Shown here: in pieces, positions 1 through 7,645 of the stretch
Numbering within the stretch: position 1 is the first letter of the stretch
Layout of the letters: the number at the start of each line of letters is the position of its first letter
Translations under genes and position numbers: made by a program
From: Streptosporangiaceae bacterium
GTDB taxonomy: Bacteria; Actinomycetota; Actinomycetes; Streptosporangiales; Streptosporangiaceae
DNA: 64,000 bases
Assembly (NCBI GenBank): GCA_019239975.1
Contig: JAFAZE010000143.1
Span: 1-64,000 of the forward strand
Direction of reading: 5' to 3'
Notes under the pieces: generated by a model
What the model was told of the DNA's origin: nothing
Databases searched by the model: none
The model's input: only the letters and a program-made list of their open reading frames with translations

Positions 1-703
1 CATCGACCTGGATATTCCTCCCGGTCAGGTGACCGCGGTCCTCGGCGACAACGGCGCCGGGAAGACCACGCTCATCAAGTGCATCTCCGGTATCTGGCAG
101 CCGGACTACGGCGAGATGTACTGGCAGGGCCGGCACGTCCGGCTGCATTCGCCCCGTGACGCGACCGAACTCGGCATCGCCACCGTGTACCAGGACCTGG
201 CGCTGTGCGACAACCTCGACATCGTGCAGAACATGTACCTGGGCCGCGAGCTGACCAGGAACTGGCAGCTGGACGAGATCAACATGGAGCTGACGGCCAA
301 GAGCACGCTCAAGGACCTGGCCGTGGTGTCGGTCCGCTCGATCCGGCAGCCGGTCGGCTCGCTCTCCGGCGGCCAGCGGCAGGCGGTCGCGGTGGCCAAG
401 GCCGTCATGCGGGACGCGAAGCTGGTCATCATGGACGAGCCGACGGCCGCGCTCGGCGTCACGCAGACCCGCGTCGTGCTGGACCTGATCAAGCGGCTGG
501 CCCGGCAGGGCATCGCGGTCATCGTCATCTCGCACAACCTCAACGACGTGATGTCGGTGGCGGACCGGCTCGCCGTGCTCTATCTCGGCAGCCTGGCCTC
601 GGTGGGCCCGAAGGACCAGTTCGACACGCAGGCGGTCGTCGACCTGATGACAACGGGCACTTCACGCCGCGTCGGCGCGAAGGCGGAGGGGGACCCGGGA
701 TGA
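1..703 (+). CDS. sugar ABC transporter ATP-binding protein, 5' end outside window
   Basis: The reading frame is open from base 2 and ends at TGA 701-703, so about 233 residues are present and the N-terminus lies outside the window. Walker A (GDNGAGKTT) appears about 15 residues in, followed by a Q-loop (VYQDLAL), the ABC signature (LSGGQRQ) and Walker B (LVIMDEP). The spacing and the 'GIATVYQDLAL..LDIVQNMYLGRE' style match the carbohydrate-importer ATPases of the FrcA/XylG type. In such systems the protein powers uptake of a monosaccharide from the inner face of the membrane. The gene overlaps the permease by four bases (ATGA), so the two are co-translated. It is most likely a single-domain ATPase, but a second domain upstream cannot be excluded. 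The substrate cannot be read from the sequence. Confidence 0.93.
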   Translation, partial: IDLDIPPGQVTAVLGDNGAGKTTLIKCISGIWQPDYGEMYWQGRHVRLHSPRDATELGIATVYQDLALCDNLDIVQNMYLGRELTRNWQLDEINMELTAKSTLKDLAVVSVRSIRQPVGSLSGGQRQAVAVAKAVMRDAKLVIMDEPTAALGVTQTRVVLDLIKRLARQGIAVIVISHNLNDVMSVADRLAVLYLGSLASVGPKDQFDTQAVVDLMTTGTSRRVGAKAEGDPG

Positions 704-1998
704 GCACTGATATCCAGCAGCCGGCGGATCCCGAAGCCGACGACATCGCTTCGCACGCCGCCGAGGTGGCGGCGCCCGACGTCATCGCGAACTCGCTGGG
801 CGAATACGCCAGGATCTGGTGGGCCCGGGTACGCGGCGGCGAGAGCGGCGCGCTGCCCGTGCTGGCCGGCCTGGTGGCGATCGTCATCTACTTCGACGTC
901 CGGACCTCGCTGTTCCTGTCGGCGGGCAACCTGGTCAACTTGATGACCCAGGCCGCGTGGATCGTGACGCTGGGTATGGCCGAGGTGTTCGTGCTGCTGC
1001 TCGGCGAGATCGACCTGTCCATCGGGTTCTCCTCGGCCATGGGCGCGGTGATCACCGCGTGGATGGTGTCGCCCAGCGTGCATCTGCCGTGGGTGCTCGC
1101 CGTGCTGGCCGGGCTCGCGGTGCCCGCGGCCTACAGCGCGATCCAAGGGGTGATCATCACCCGGCTCCGGCTGCCGTCGTTCGTGGTGACGCTGGCCGGC
1201 CTGCTGATGGGCCAGGGGCTGCTGCTGTTCCTCATCGACACGGCGGCTCCGGGATCGGGCGGCACCATCCGGCTGACCAGCAGCGTCCTGAGCGACATCG
1301 AAGGCGGGGCCATGAGCCCGGTGGTCGGCTGGATCGTCATGGCCGTCGCCGTCGTGCTGAGCGGTGCGGTGTTCGCGGTGCGGGACAGCCGCAGACGCGC
1401 GAGCAACCTGGCCGCCCCGCCGGCCAGCGTGACCGCGCTGAAGATCGCGGTCATGGCCATCGCCGGCGTCGTGGTGGTGCTGATCGGCAACACCAACCGC
1501 GGGGTGGCGGTGGTGGTGCGCGGCGTGCCGTGGGTGGTGCTGCTGGTCATGGTGCTGCTCATCGCGTGGAGCGTGCTGCTCGGGCGGACCCGGTTCGGCC
1601 GGTATGTCTATGCGATCGGCGGCAACGCCGAGGCGGCCAGGCGTTCGGGTGTCAACCTTAGCCGGGTCCGGGTGATCGCGTTCACCCTGTGCGGGCTCAC
1701 CGCGGGCGTGATGGGCATCATCTTCACGTCCTACCTCGGCTCGATCTCCAACAACGTCAACGGCGGCCAGAACGTGCTGTACGCCGTGGCCGCGGCGGTA
1801 ATCGGCGGCACGAGCCTGTTCGGCGGTCGCGGTCGGATGCTGGGCGCCGTGCTCGGTGGTCTCATCGTCGCGGTCATCTACAACGGCCTGCTCCTGCTCG
1901 GCCTCGGCGCCGCCGCACAGAACATGTGGACCGCCGCTGTCCTGCTGGCCGCGGTGACCGTGGACACGCTGGCTCGCCGCCGCCGCCCAGACCAGTAA
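700..1998 (+). CDS. sugar ABC transporter permease (XylH/RbsC type)
   Basis: The 432-residue product has a hydrophilic N-terminus of about 60 residues followed by roughly ten hydrophobic segments, as in the BPD_transp_2 permeases of ribose/xylose importers. Conserved family stretches include 'GEIDLSIG' near residue 104, 'LPSFVVTLAGL' near residue 156 and 'YAIGGNAEAARRSG' near residue 305, the last being the usual cytoplasmic coupling region. ATG 700 overlaps the ATPase stop as ATGA, which fixes the start. The protein would form the membrane channel for the preceding ATPase. No periplasmic binding protein gene follows, so it is either upstream of the window or elsewhere. A hairpin downstream probably ends the operon. 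Confidence 0.93.
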   Translation: MSTDIQQPADPEADDIASHAAEVAAPDVIANSLGEYARIWWARVRGGESGALPVLAGLVAIVIYFDVRTSLFLSAGNLVNLMTQAAWIVTLGMAEVFVLLLGEIDLSIGFSSAMGAVITAWMVSPSVHLPWVLAVLAGLAVPAAYSAIQGVIITRLRLPSFVVTLAGLLMGQGLLLFLIDTAAPGSGGTIRLTSSVLSDIEGGAMSPVVGWIVMAVAVVLSGAVFAVRDSRRRASNLAAPPASVTALKIAVMAIAGVVVVLIGNTNRGVAVVVRGVPWVVLLVMVLLIAWSVLLGRTRFGRYVYAIGGNAEAARRSGVNLSRVRVIAFTLCGLTAGVMGIIFTSYLGSISNNVNGGQNVLYAVAAAVIGGTSLFGGRGRMLGAVLGGLIVAVIYNGLLLLGLGAAAQNMWTAAVLLAAVTVDTLARRRRPDQ

Positions 1999-2044
1999 CC
2001 AACATACTGAACGGCTGTGGTCTCTCTTCTGAGCCTGGTCTGGG
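1986..2044. repeat. 10-bp inverted repeat spanning the permease stop
   Basis: Perfect arms CCCAGACCAG (1986-1995) and CTGGTCTGGG (2035-2044) are separated by 39 bases and bracket the permease stop codon. They could pair in mRNA as a 3' stabilising structure; the function is inferred only. Confidence 0.5.
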
Positions 2045-2086
2045 GTTGCGGGGGGCAGGACACATGCTGGTGTTCCCGCTCGCCGG

Positions 2087-2113
2087 TTGGCCGTCTACAG
2101 CCCAGACGGCCAA
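2087..2113 (+). terminator. hairpin terminator after sugar ABC operon
   Basis: A perfect 10-bp stem TTGGCCGTCT / AGACGGCCAA encloses a 7-base loop, about 90 bases after the permease stop. There is no U-tract, as is common in actinobacteria. It is the likely end of the ABC transcript. Confidence 0.55.
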
Positions 2114-2806
2114 AGGCGATCGGTAACACCAGCCTGCCCCCACCCTCCCAGCGGGCTAACCCCACTCCGCCGGCTCAACCCTCTGGGACCCGCGCTTCCG
2201 CTCTATCCGGGGCCGGACTCCACATGTCACCCGCTACAACCAATGCCGGTGAATTAAGCCCGCCTGGCCAGTCGCCAATGGCTCGCGATGCCACGGCTGG
2301 CGTGGTGAACGTTGCAAAACAAATCGAGTCTGCGGCGTGTCGTGGCGGGTGCCGATTTTGCCGGGATATGACCGTTATGTGACGGCGGCTGCGGTGGGCG
2401 ACGGGGAAGAAAAGAGCTTCGAGGAGGATAGGGCGCCGGTTTCCGGCACCTTTTCTTCCAAAGGGCTCTTTCTTCCCACTGAAGGATGGCTCATGTGTCC
2501 GCTATGTAGCGATACGCGTAGTTCATTCAGGCTGTTCCGCGCGCACATAGTCCTATGGATTAGCCACAAGACGTAAATCAACCGCACAACGTGCGATCCA
2601 TGTCCGGCAAATCCTGATATGAACGACAGGCGGAGCTGTCGGCGGCGGCCCGTACGGCCCGGGTCGGCTTCGCTGAGCTGTTAAGTTACCGGCCTCAGCT
2701 CAACATCGGGTCTCGTGTTATCGCCGGGTGTAGAGAAAGCGATCCTGGCTACGACCACACCATGAGCACCGATGAGCTCAGCTCCGACCAGAGAGGTCCA
2801 CCCGTC
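2114..2806. other. intergenic stretch without a convincing gene
   Basis: Nearly 700 bases hold only short open frames with atypical codon use and no ribosome binding site. The local GC is lower than in the neighbouring genes between about 2290 and 2600. A small hairpin GCCGG-TTT-CCGGC lies near 2434 and a CGCTA-TG-TAGCG palindrome near 2500. The last hundred bases should hold the promoter of the reductase gene at 2807, but no clear -35/-10 pair is visible. It may be decayed DNA, since an integrase remnant lies 1 kb downstream. Confidence 0.4.
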
Positions 2807-3631
2807 ATGTCACTTGTTCGTGTTCACAACATGTCCGTCTCGCTCGATGGCTTCAGCGCCGGTGCTGACCAGAGCCCGGAGGCACCCTTCGGGCATGCCG
2901 GCCAGCGGCTGGTGCGATGGTTCATGGGCACCCGTTCATTTCACGTCATGACGGGCCAGGATGGCGGGAGCACCGGCATCGACGATGCCTTCGCGAGCAA
3001 CTGGGGGCCGGGCATCGGCGCGGAGATCATGGGGCGCAACAAGTTCGGCCCGCAGCGCGGGCCGTGGACCGACGAGGAGTGGAAGGGCTGGTGGGGCGAG
3101 GAGCCGCCGTTCCATACCCCCGTCTTCGTGCTCACCCATCACGTCAGGCCCTCGATCGAGATGGAGGGCGGCACCACCTTCCACTTCACCGACGCCAGCC
3201 CGGCGGAGGCGCTTGCGGCGGCCAAGGAGGCCGCGGGTGGCCTCGACGTCCGCATCGGCGGCGGCCCGGCCACCGTCCGCCAGTTCCTCGCCGCCGGCCT
3301 GATCGACCACATGCACGTCGTGGTCGTGCCGATCCTCCTCGGCCGCGGCGAGCCCCTCTGGGACGGCCTGGAGGGCCTGGAGGAGCGCTTCGCCATCGAG
3401 TCGGTGAGCTCCCCCAGCGGCGTCACCCACGTCACGTTCACCCGCCGTTTGCCGCGCTTAGGCCTGCCTCCCCGGACAGGGGCGAGGTCTGGCCGGGCCG
3501 CGCCCCCAAGGTGGTCACTGACGAGTGAGGGACGCGTTGCGGGCACCAGCGGCGGACGCGGGCGATGTCGGGTTCAGGTAGCCGTGGCATCTGGTCAGTG
3601 TTCCAGGCGGCGGCTGATGCCGGCGGCGTAG
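2807..3631 (+). CDS. dihydrofolate reductase family protein (RibD C-terminal domain), extended tail
   Basis: The first 205 or so residues match the actinobacterial 'dihydrofolate reductase family' fold, a RibD C-terminal-like NADPH-dependent reductase. It opens with SLVRVHNMSVSLDGF and includes GRNKFGP, PVFVLTHH, IGGGPATVRQFLAAGLIDHMH, PILLGRGEPL and a final THVTFTR strand. Members are cytosolic and mostly of unknown substrate. ATG 2807 is chosen because GAGAGGT lies about nine bases upstream and the homologous region starts there; an in-frame ATG at 2762 has no such site. Relatives usually end just after the THVTFTR strand. Here the frame runs on for about 65 Arg/Pro/Gly-rich residues that look non-coding, reaching into the 3' end of an antisense integrase remnant. 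The original stop was probably lost by rearrangement. Confidence 0.82.
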   Translation: MSLVRVHNMSVSLDGFSAGADQSPEAPFGHAGQRLVRWFMGTRSFHVMTGQDGGSTGIDDAFASNWGPGIGAEIMGRNKFGPQRGPWTDEEWKGWWGEEPPFHTPVFVLTHHVRPSIEMEGGTTFHFTDASPAEALAAAKEAAGGLDVRIGGGPATVRQFLAAGLIDHMHVVVVPILLGRGEPLWDGLEGLEERFAIESVSSPSGVTHVTFTRRLPRLGLPPRTGARSGRAAPPRWSLTSEGRVAGTSGGRGRCRVQVAVASGQCSRRRLMPAA

Positions 3632-3876
3632 GCGGCCCAGTCCCCGCTGGAGATCTTCTGCCACTGGATCGCGGCCTTGTCAACCGGCCCGGCCGGCCCG
3701 GTCCAGCGCCGGGACGGGGCGGTGAGGCGGGAGGCGTGGCGGCGGCCGGCCGCCTACCGCACGAAGTTCGCCGACCGGGGCCAGGTGGCAGGAGTTCCCG
3801 GCCAGCCACTGGGCAAGCTCGGCCTGGGTGCAGGCGGCCAGGGTCAGGTACACGCCCAGGTCCGTCGCCGGTATAC
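3595..3876 (-). pseudogene. degraded tyrosine-type integrase fragment
   Basis: Read on the minus strand, 3876 to about 3780 encodes TDLGVYLTLAACTQAELAQW followed by LAGN. After a frameshift, 3770-3595 encodes NFVR-stop-AAGRRHASRL, then TAPSRRWTGPAGPVD and a short unrelated end before TGA. This pattern (TQAEL..WL, then FVRWA..RRHAS.L, then RW.GP.GP.D) is the core of a widespread actinobacterial site-specific integrase family. The TAG stands where the family has TGG (Trp). No catalytic domain follows, so only about 90 codons survive. At least one frameshift, one nonsense change and a large deletion are needed to explain it. It marks a past mobile-element visit next to the orphan gene at 3968 and to lipB. 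Assignment rests on recognised motif order, not on a search. Confidence 0.6.
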
Positions 3877-3967
3877 CTCAGCAGTCAGAGGTCAGCGGGA
3901 CCGGCCCGGCGCTCGTCCAGACCAGGTGAAGGCCAGGCGAACGAGCGAAGATAGCTCTCGCCGAACA

Positions 3968-4711
3968 TTAGTCGTAGTGCGCGATCAGGTGATAGGCGGA
4001 CTGAGCCGACAGTTCGCCCAGCGCGGCGACCCGGCTGGCGTGCGCTTTTGCGGAGACGTCGACCGAGACCGGTCTCGGCTCGTCGTAGAACGCTTGTTCT
4101 ACCGTTACGCCGTAGATGGCATTGGGCTGCGGGCTCTGGTCCAGCAGATTTCCTCGCATGATGCTGAGACCGGGAACGATTGCCGCCACGCTGTTCGGGC
4201 CGGACACGAACTCCTGCTCCTCATCGACGTCGTAGTCCCACTCTTCGTCTTCCGGCCGCAGGGCGACCAGCACGCCGTAACCGATCATGACTCCGGCGAG
4301 CGGACCGGTGGCCGTGGCGTATAGGGCGAGTTCGTCCTGTAGCCCCTTTGGTCCGTCACAGCCGCTGAATGAGACCAACTCTGTGATCCTCTCCCAGGGC
4401 AGGGTCTTCGCCCGCCCCACCATGGCCACAATGTCCTCACCGGTCGTCGAGCTGACATGCTCGGTGTCGGCGCTGGCGACCAGCAGCCCCAGCGCGCAGG
4501 ACAACATACTCGTCTCGGAGATTCTGCTCCCGGTACCGCAGAAGTTCCCGGCCGGAATCACGACTAGTGGCTCATTCACCTCCGCCGCGATTTCGTCGAG
4601 CCAGCCGCAGAATTCGTCGAAGCCGTTATCTGTGAACCTGCCGGCGAGCCTTCGTCCAGCGACTAGATATGCACTGGGAAACTCAGCGTACGTGAGCTTT
4701 CTGGAGTCCAT
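3968..4711 (-). CDS. hypothetical protein, 247 aa
   Basis: This gene of unknown function encodes an acidic, mixed alpha/beta-looking protein with no signal peptide and no transmembrane segment. It has a Gly-rich central part (LVVIPAGNFCGTG, residues 50-62) and an acidic patch EDEEWDYDVDEEQEF near residue 155. Base composition is lower in GC than neighbouring genes, and codon choice is less biased, which suggests recent acquisition. The start ATG 4709-4711 has no evident ribosome binding site; an AT-rich TAATG stretch directly upstream could give a leaderless transcript. It sits between an integrase remnant and lipB, where relatives of this genome usually carry lipA, so it may have arrived with the mobile element. 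No family was recognised. Confidence 0.75.
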   Translation of the reverse strand: MDSRKLTYAEFPSAYLVAGRRLAGRFTDNGFDEFCGWLDEIAAEVNEPLVVIPAGNFCGTGSRISETSMLSCALGLLVASADTEHVSSTTGEDIVAMVGRAKTLPWERITELVSFSGCDGPKGLQDELALYATATGPLAGVMIGYGVLVALRPEDEEWDYDVDEEQEFVSGPNSVAAIVPGLSIMRGNLLDQSPQPNAIYGVTVEQAFYDEPRPVSVDVSAKAHASRVAALGELSAQSAYHLIAHYD

Positions 4712-4992
4712 GAGAACATTATTGCACTATCGTCAATGCGCGTACGCCATTTACCGAAGCAAGCCCTCGCATCATCCGGCCGCACGCAAAGGCGGCTGAA
4801 TGTCGTGCTGAAAGGATCGACTGCATGAGCGGCACCGGGCTGCGGCCGGCGGTGCCGCCGGTTTCGTTGGGTGTCCCGAGCCAGCGGTCCACCCACTCGT
4901 ATTCGCTGCCGCCGGGGATGATACCCACCTGAACCTGCTGCCGCATGTGCGGGCGCATCTGGCCCCGTTTCAGGGACTGGTTGCCGCCGCGA
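4712..4992. other. intergenic DNA with a coding-like minus-strand stretch
   Basis: On the minus strand 4958-4719 an open frame contains QVGIIPGGSEYEWVDRWLG, which looks more protein-like than chance. It has no ribosome binding site and no recognisable family, and it ends just upstream of the hypothetical gene at 4711. It may be the remnant of another gene. No terminator for lipB is obvious. Confidence 0.3.
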
Positions 4993-5805
4993 TCATTGGG
5001 CGCTGGCGGTGAGCGGGGCTTGCGCGGGCAGGTGGGGCGCCGCGGTCAGGGGCGTGGCTGCCGTGGGCGAGGTGGCTGGTGCCAGGAGCGGGGCGGTGTC
5101 CTGGATGCGGCGCCAGGTGCGGTAGCCGAGGACTTCGGCCAGGTGGCGCTCGACGAGGGGGGTCGCTTCGGCGACGGTGATCCGGCGTCCCGTCTCGGCG
5201 GAAAGCGAGGTGGTCCCCGCGTCCCGGATACCGCACGGCACGATGCGGCCGAACCAGGACAGGTCGCAGTCGCAGTTCAGCGCGAACCCGTGCATGGTGA
5301 CGCCGCGCGCGACGCGGGCGCCGATCGCGCCGACCTTGCGATCAGGGTGATCAGGGCGATCAGGGCGATCAGGGTGGCCGGGACGGCTGGGGCTGCCCGG
5401 CGCCCAGGCGCCGCTGCGGCCCTCGATGCGGACCGCGCGAACGCCGAACTCGGCGCAGGCGCGGATCATCGCCTCCTCGAGGGCGCGGACGTACGCCAGG
5501 ACGTCGACCGGCTCGCGGAGTTTGATGATCGGGTACCCGGTCAGCTGGCCCGGCCCGTGCCAGGTGATCTTGCCGCCGCGGTCCACGTCGATCACCGGCG
5601 CGCCCGGGTCGCCGAACGGGCGGTCGGAGGCCGCGGTCCGCTTGCCGGCCGTGTAGACGGGCTCGTGCTCCAGCAGGAGGCAGCTGTCCGGGATCTGGCC
5701 CGCCACCCGGCGTTCGTGGACCCGCCGCTGCAGGTCCCAGCCCTCCAGGTAGCCGACAGCGTCCGGGCCGAACCCGGCGTGCGCGTACACGAGCTCGTCA
5801 GTCAC
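4993..5805 (-). CDS. lipB: lipoyl(octanoyl) transferase LipB
   Basis: LipB moves an octanoyl group from acyl carrier protein to lipoyl-domain lysines in the cytosol; LipA then inserts sulfur. Family landmarks are present in order: [35 protein letters not shown] with its conserved lysine, TMHGFALN and IVPCGIRD with the catalytic cysteine. GTG 5803-5805 starts the conserved region ([12 protein letters not shown]); an ATG nine codons further upstream (5832) is possible. Between the substrate-binding part and RKVGAIG lies an extra His-Pro-Asp-Arg loop coded by four 9-bp repeats (5340-5375). The last 35 residues are Ala/Pro-rich. Its lipoyl substrates include the E2 at 11494-13272 and probably the fusion at 52875-54098. 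The usual lipA partner is not downstream here. Confidence 0.95.
   Translation of the reverse strand: MTDELVYAHAGFGPDAVGYLEGWDLQRRVHERRVAGQIPDSCLLLEHEPVYTAGKRTAASDRPFGDPGAPVIDVDRGGKITWHGPGQLTGYPIIKLREPVDVLAYVRALEEAMIRACAEFGVRAVRIEGRSGAWAPGSPSRPGHPDRPDRPDHPDRKVGAIGARVARGVTMHGFALNCDCDLSWFGRIVPCGIRDAGTTSLSAETGRRITVAEATPLVERHLAEVLGYRTWRRIQDTAPLLAPATSPTAATPLTAAPHLPAQAPLTASAQ
5340..5375. repeat. four tandem 9-bp repeats inside lipB
   Basis: GATCAGGGT/C is repeated four times with a 9-bp period. On the coding strand it spells alternating Asp-Arg/His-Pro codons in a loop just before the catalytic-lysine motif of LipB. Because the period is nine, copy-number change would not break the frame. Confidence 0.85.
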
Positions 5806-5871
5806 ACAACCGAGACTAAGCGACGAGCGCATGTTCGGGCGCCGTCACGAGGCGGGAGAGACAATGAGGAC

Positions 5872-6504
5872 ATGATCGACGACGCCGAACTGCGCCGGAT
5901 GAGTCCGGGGGAACGGCAGCGGCTGGCGCGGGCCCTGGCCGCCATCGACCATCCCGACCTGCTGCATGATCCCGAAATCGAGCGCACCAGAAAGCTTGGC
6001 GTGCTCGTCTCGGTGGTTTCCTGCGCCGTGCTGGCGGGGTGGATCGTGGTGCTGGTGCTCACGCTGCACCAGGACTACAAGTCGAGCCACTGGCGCGCGG
6101 CGTGGGTCGGCTTCGACGTTCTGCTGCTGACGGCGTTCGCCGCCACCGCCTGGGCGTACTGGCGCGAGCGCCAGATAGTGATCTTGTGCCTGGTCATCAC
6201 GGGCACGCTGCTGTGCTGTGACGCGTGGTTCGATCTGATGCTCGACCTTGGCACGCCGGACTTCTGGCAGAGCCTCGCATCCGCGGTGTTCGTGGAGCTA
6301 CCGCTCGCGGCCGTGCTGTTCGCGACGGCGCGGCAGCTGGTCCTGCTGTCGGCGCAGGCGGTCATGCGGCTGCAGGGAGTGGGCGGGCCGGTGCCGTCGC
6401 TGTGGCGGATACCGCTGTTCGGGGAGGGCATCGGGGGTACGTGGCCGGCCAGGTACCGGGAAGGTGAGCGGTCCGGGTCGCGTGTCGGCAGCGCGCGCGG
6501 CTGA
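5872..6504 (+). CDS. hypothetical integral membrane protein, 210 aa
   Basis: No family is recognised with certainty. The N-terminal 40 residues are charged and helical (DDAELRRMSPGERQRLARAL). About four hydrophobic segments follow, near residues 45-65 (VLVSVVSCAVLAGWIVVLVL), 78-98, 103-123 and 135-158. The C-terminal 45 residues are hydrophilic and Gly/Arg-rich. ATG 5872 is divergent from lipB with about 66 bases between starts, leaving room for two promoters. A four-codon frame ATG-AGG-ACA-TGA at 5864 overlaps the start as ATGA, which may be chance. It stands immediately upstream of the first ECF41 sigma promoter, but nothing links the two functionally. Confidence 0.8.
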   Translation: MIDDAELRRMSPGERQRLARALAAIDHPDLLHDPEIERTRKLGVLVSVVSCAVLAGWIVVLVLTLHQDYKSSHWRAAWVGFDVLLLTAFAATAWAYWRERQIVILCLVITGTLLCCDAWFDLMLDLGTPDFWQSLASAVFVELPLAAVLFATARQLVLLSAQAVMRLQGVGGPVPSLWRIPLFGEGIGGTWPARYREGERSGSRVGSARG

Positions 6505-6552
6505 CCGCGGGCGGCCATCCGGAGTGACCACCGCTCGTTCGGTAAAAATGAT

Positions 6553-6579
6553 TGTCACAGCCGCGCCCGCTGCGCCGTC
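6553..6579 (+). promoter_or_regulatory. ECF41-type promoter upstream of first sigma factor
   Basis: TGTCACA (6553-6559) is followed after exactly 16 bases by CGTC (6576-6579). This equals the target motif described for ECF41 sigma factors (TGTCACA-N16-CGTC). It lies about 50 bases before the sigma gene start at 6629, so autoregulation is expected. Confidence 0.75.
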
Positions 6580-6628
6580 TCCAGGGACGGATGCCCGCGA
6601 CCTGCGGGAGTGAAGGGAGTCACGCGGC

Positions 6629-7534
6629 ATGGACGGCACTGGGTACGCGGAGTACCGCCCGCTGATGTTCTCCATCGCTTACCGGATGACGGGAAGCGTC
6701 AGCGACGCCGAGGACATCGTGCAGGAGGCGTTCCTCAGGATGGCCAGGAGCGGGACCGGCGACATCGCATCGCCCCGCGCGTACCTGGCCACGATGACGA
6801 CGCGGCTGGCGATCGACCACCTGCGTTCGGCGCGCGTGCGGCGCGAGTCATATGTCGGCACATGGCTGCCCGAGCCGCTGCTCGCCGACGACGGGCGCGG
6901 CCCCGCCGAGCAGGCGGAGATGTCCGACTCGCTGTCGCTCGCGTTCCTCGTGCTGCTGGAGAGCCTGTCGCCGGTCGAGCGCGCCGTGTTCCTGCTGCGC
7001 GAGGTGTTCGGCTACGGATACGACGAGATCGCCAGCGCGGTCGGCAAGTCCGAGCCGAACTGCAGGCAGATCTTCACCAGGGGCCGCCGGCACATCGACG
7101 AGGGCAGGCCGCGCTTTCGCACGTCGCGCGCCGAAGGAGAGGAGCTCGTCCGCCGGTTCCTCGACGCGGTCGCGGGCGGCGACATGGCCGCCCTCATCGA
7201 GCTGATCGCGCCGGACGTGGTGTTCTACGGCGACAGCGGCGGCAGGAGCGAGGCGGCGCTTTCCCCCGTCTATGGCCGCGAGCAGGTGATCAGCTTCCTT
7301 GTCGAGGTCATCCGCCGGGCGGACCAGCGGGGGGGCGTGTCCATGCGGCCGGCATGGATCAACGGCCAGCCCGGCCTGGTGACCTGCGACGGCGACGGAG
7401 GCTTGATCGGTGTGATTGCCTTCGACGTGCTCGACGGGATGGTGCAGGCCATACGTTCGGTGGTGAACCCCGACAAGCTCCGGCACGTGGGCCCCCTTTC
7501 CGGGACCTGGCATCTCGGCGAGCCCGGGCACTGA
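6629..7534 (+). CDS. sigJ: ECF41 family RNA polymerase sigma factor (SigJ-like), copy 1
   Basis: The 301-residue protein has sigma region 2 (residues about 8-75, with YRMTGSVSDAEDIVQEAFL) and sigma region 4 (residues about 105-165, with LSPVERAVFLLREVFGY and a helix-turn-helix). A SnoaL-like C-terminal domain of about 130 residues follows, which defines ECF41 sigma factors. No separate anti-sigma gene is present; in this family the C-terminal domain modulates activity. The hallmark WLPEP and NPDKL motifs are both present. The usual DGGG motif reads DSGG here (YGDSGGRSEA), a change from the second copy. Start ATG 6629 lies near a weak AGGGAG site. It is followed at 7542 by another likely ECF41 promoter. 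Confidence 0.95.
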   Translation: MDGTGYAEYRPLMFSIAYRMTGSVSDAEDIVQEAFLRMARSGTGDIASPRAYLATMTTRLAIDHLRSARVRRESYVGTWLPEPLLADDGRGPAEQAEMSDSLSLAFLVLLESLSPVERAVFLLREVFGYGYDEIASAVGKSEPNCRQIFTRGRRHIDEGRPRFRTSRAEGEELVRRFLDAVAGGDMAALIELIAPDVVFYGDSGGRSEAALSPVYGREQVISFLVEVIRRADQRGGVSMRPAWINGQPGLVTCDGDGGLIGVIAFDVLDGMVQAIRSVVNPDKLRHVGPLSGTWHLGEPGH

Positions 7535-7541
7535 CCGCCGC

Positions 7542-7568
7542 TGTCACACGCGGCTGGCGTGCCTTGTC
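7542..7568 (+). promoter_or_regulatory. probable ECF41 promoter upstream of epimerase
   Basis: TGTCACA (7542-7548) and TGTC (7565-7568) are separated by 16 bases. The -35 part is a perfect match and the -10 part matches three of four positions of CGTC. It starts eight bases after the first sigma gene's stop and about 100 bases before the epimerase start, so the epimerase should be a direct target. Confidence 0.65.
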
Positions 7569-7645
7569 TGAGATTGGCGAAAGCCGATCGCCGGACCGGG
7601 GCGACCCTCCTCCGGCCCCGCTGGAAGACAACGGAGGTAACAACG

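Noticed and set aside
106-543. Minus-strand open frame opposite the ABC ATPase
   Set aside because: It is antisense to clear Walker and signature motifs and is rich in Ser/Arg/Thr, as expected of a GC-biased shadow frame.
205-699. Upstream extension of the permease frame
   Set aside because: The first 165 codons are an out-of-frame reading of the ATPase; ATG 700 overlaps the ATPase stop and begins the permease-like sequence.
2375-2587. Minus-strand 70-codon frame in the gap after the ABC operon
   Set aside because: There is no ribosome site, no family resemblance and no conserved neighbour; composition is that of non-coding DNA.
4945-5871. Long plus-strand extension upstream of the membrane protein at 5872
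   Set aside because: It is antisense to lipB and rich in Gly/Arg; LipB motifs on the other strand are unmistakable.
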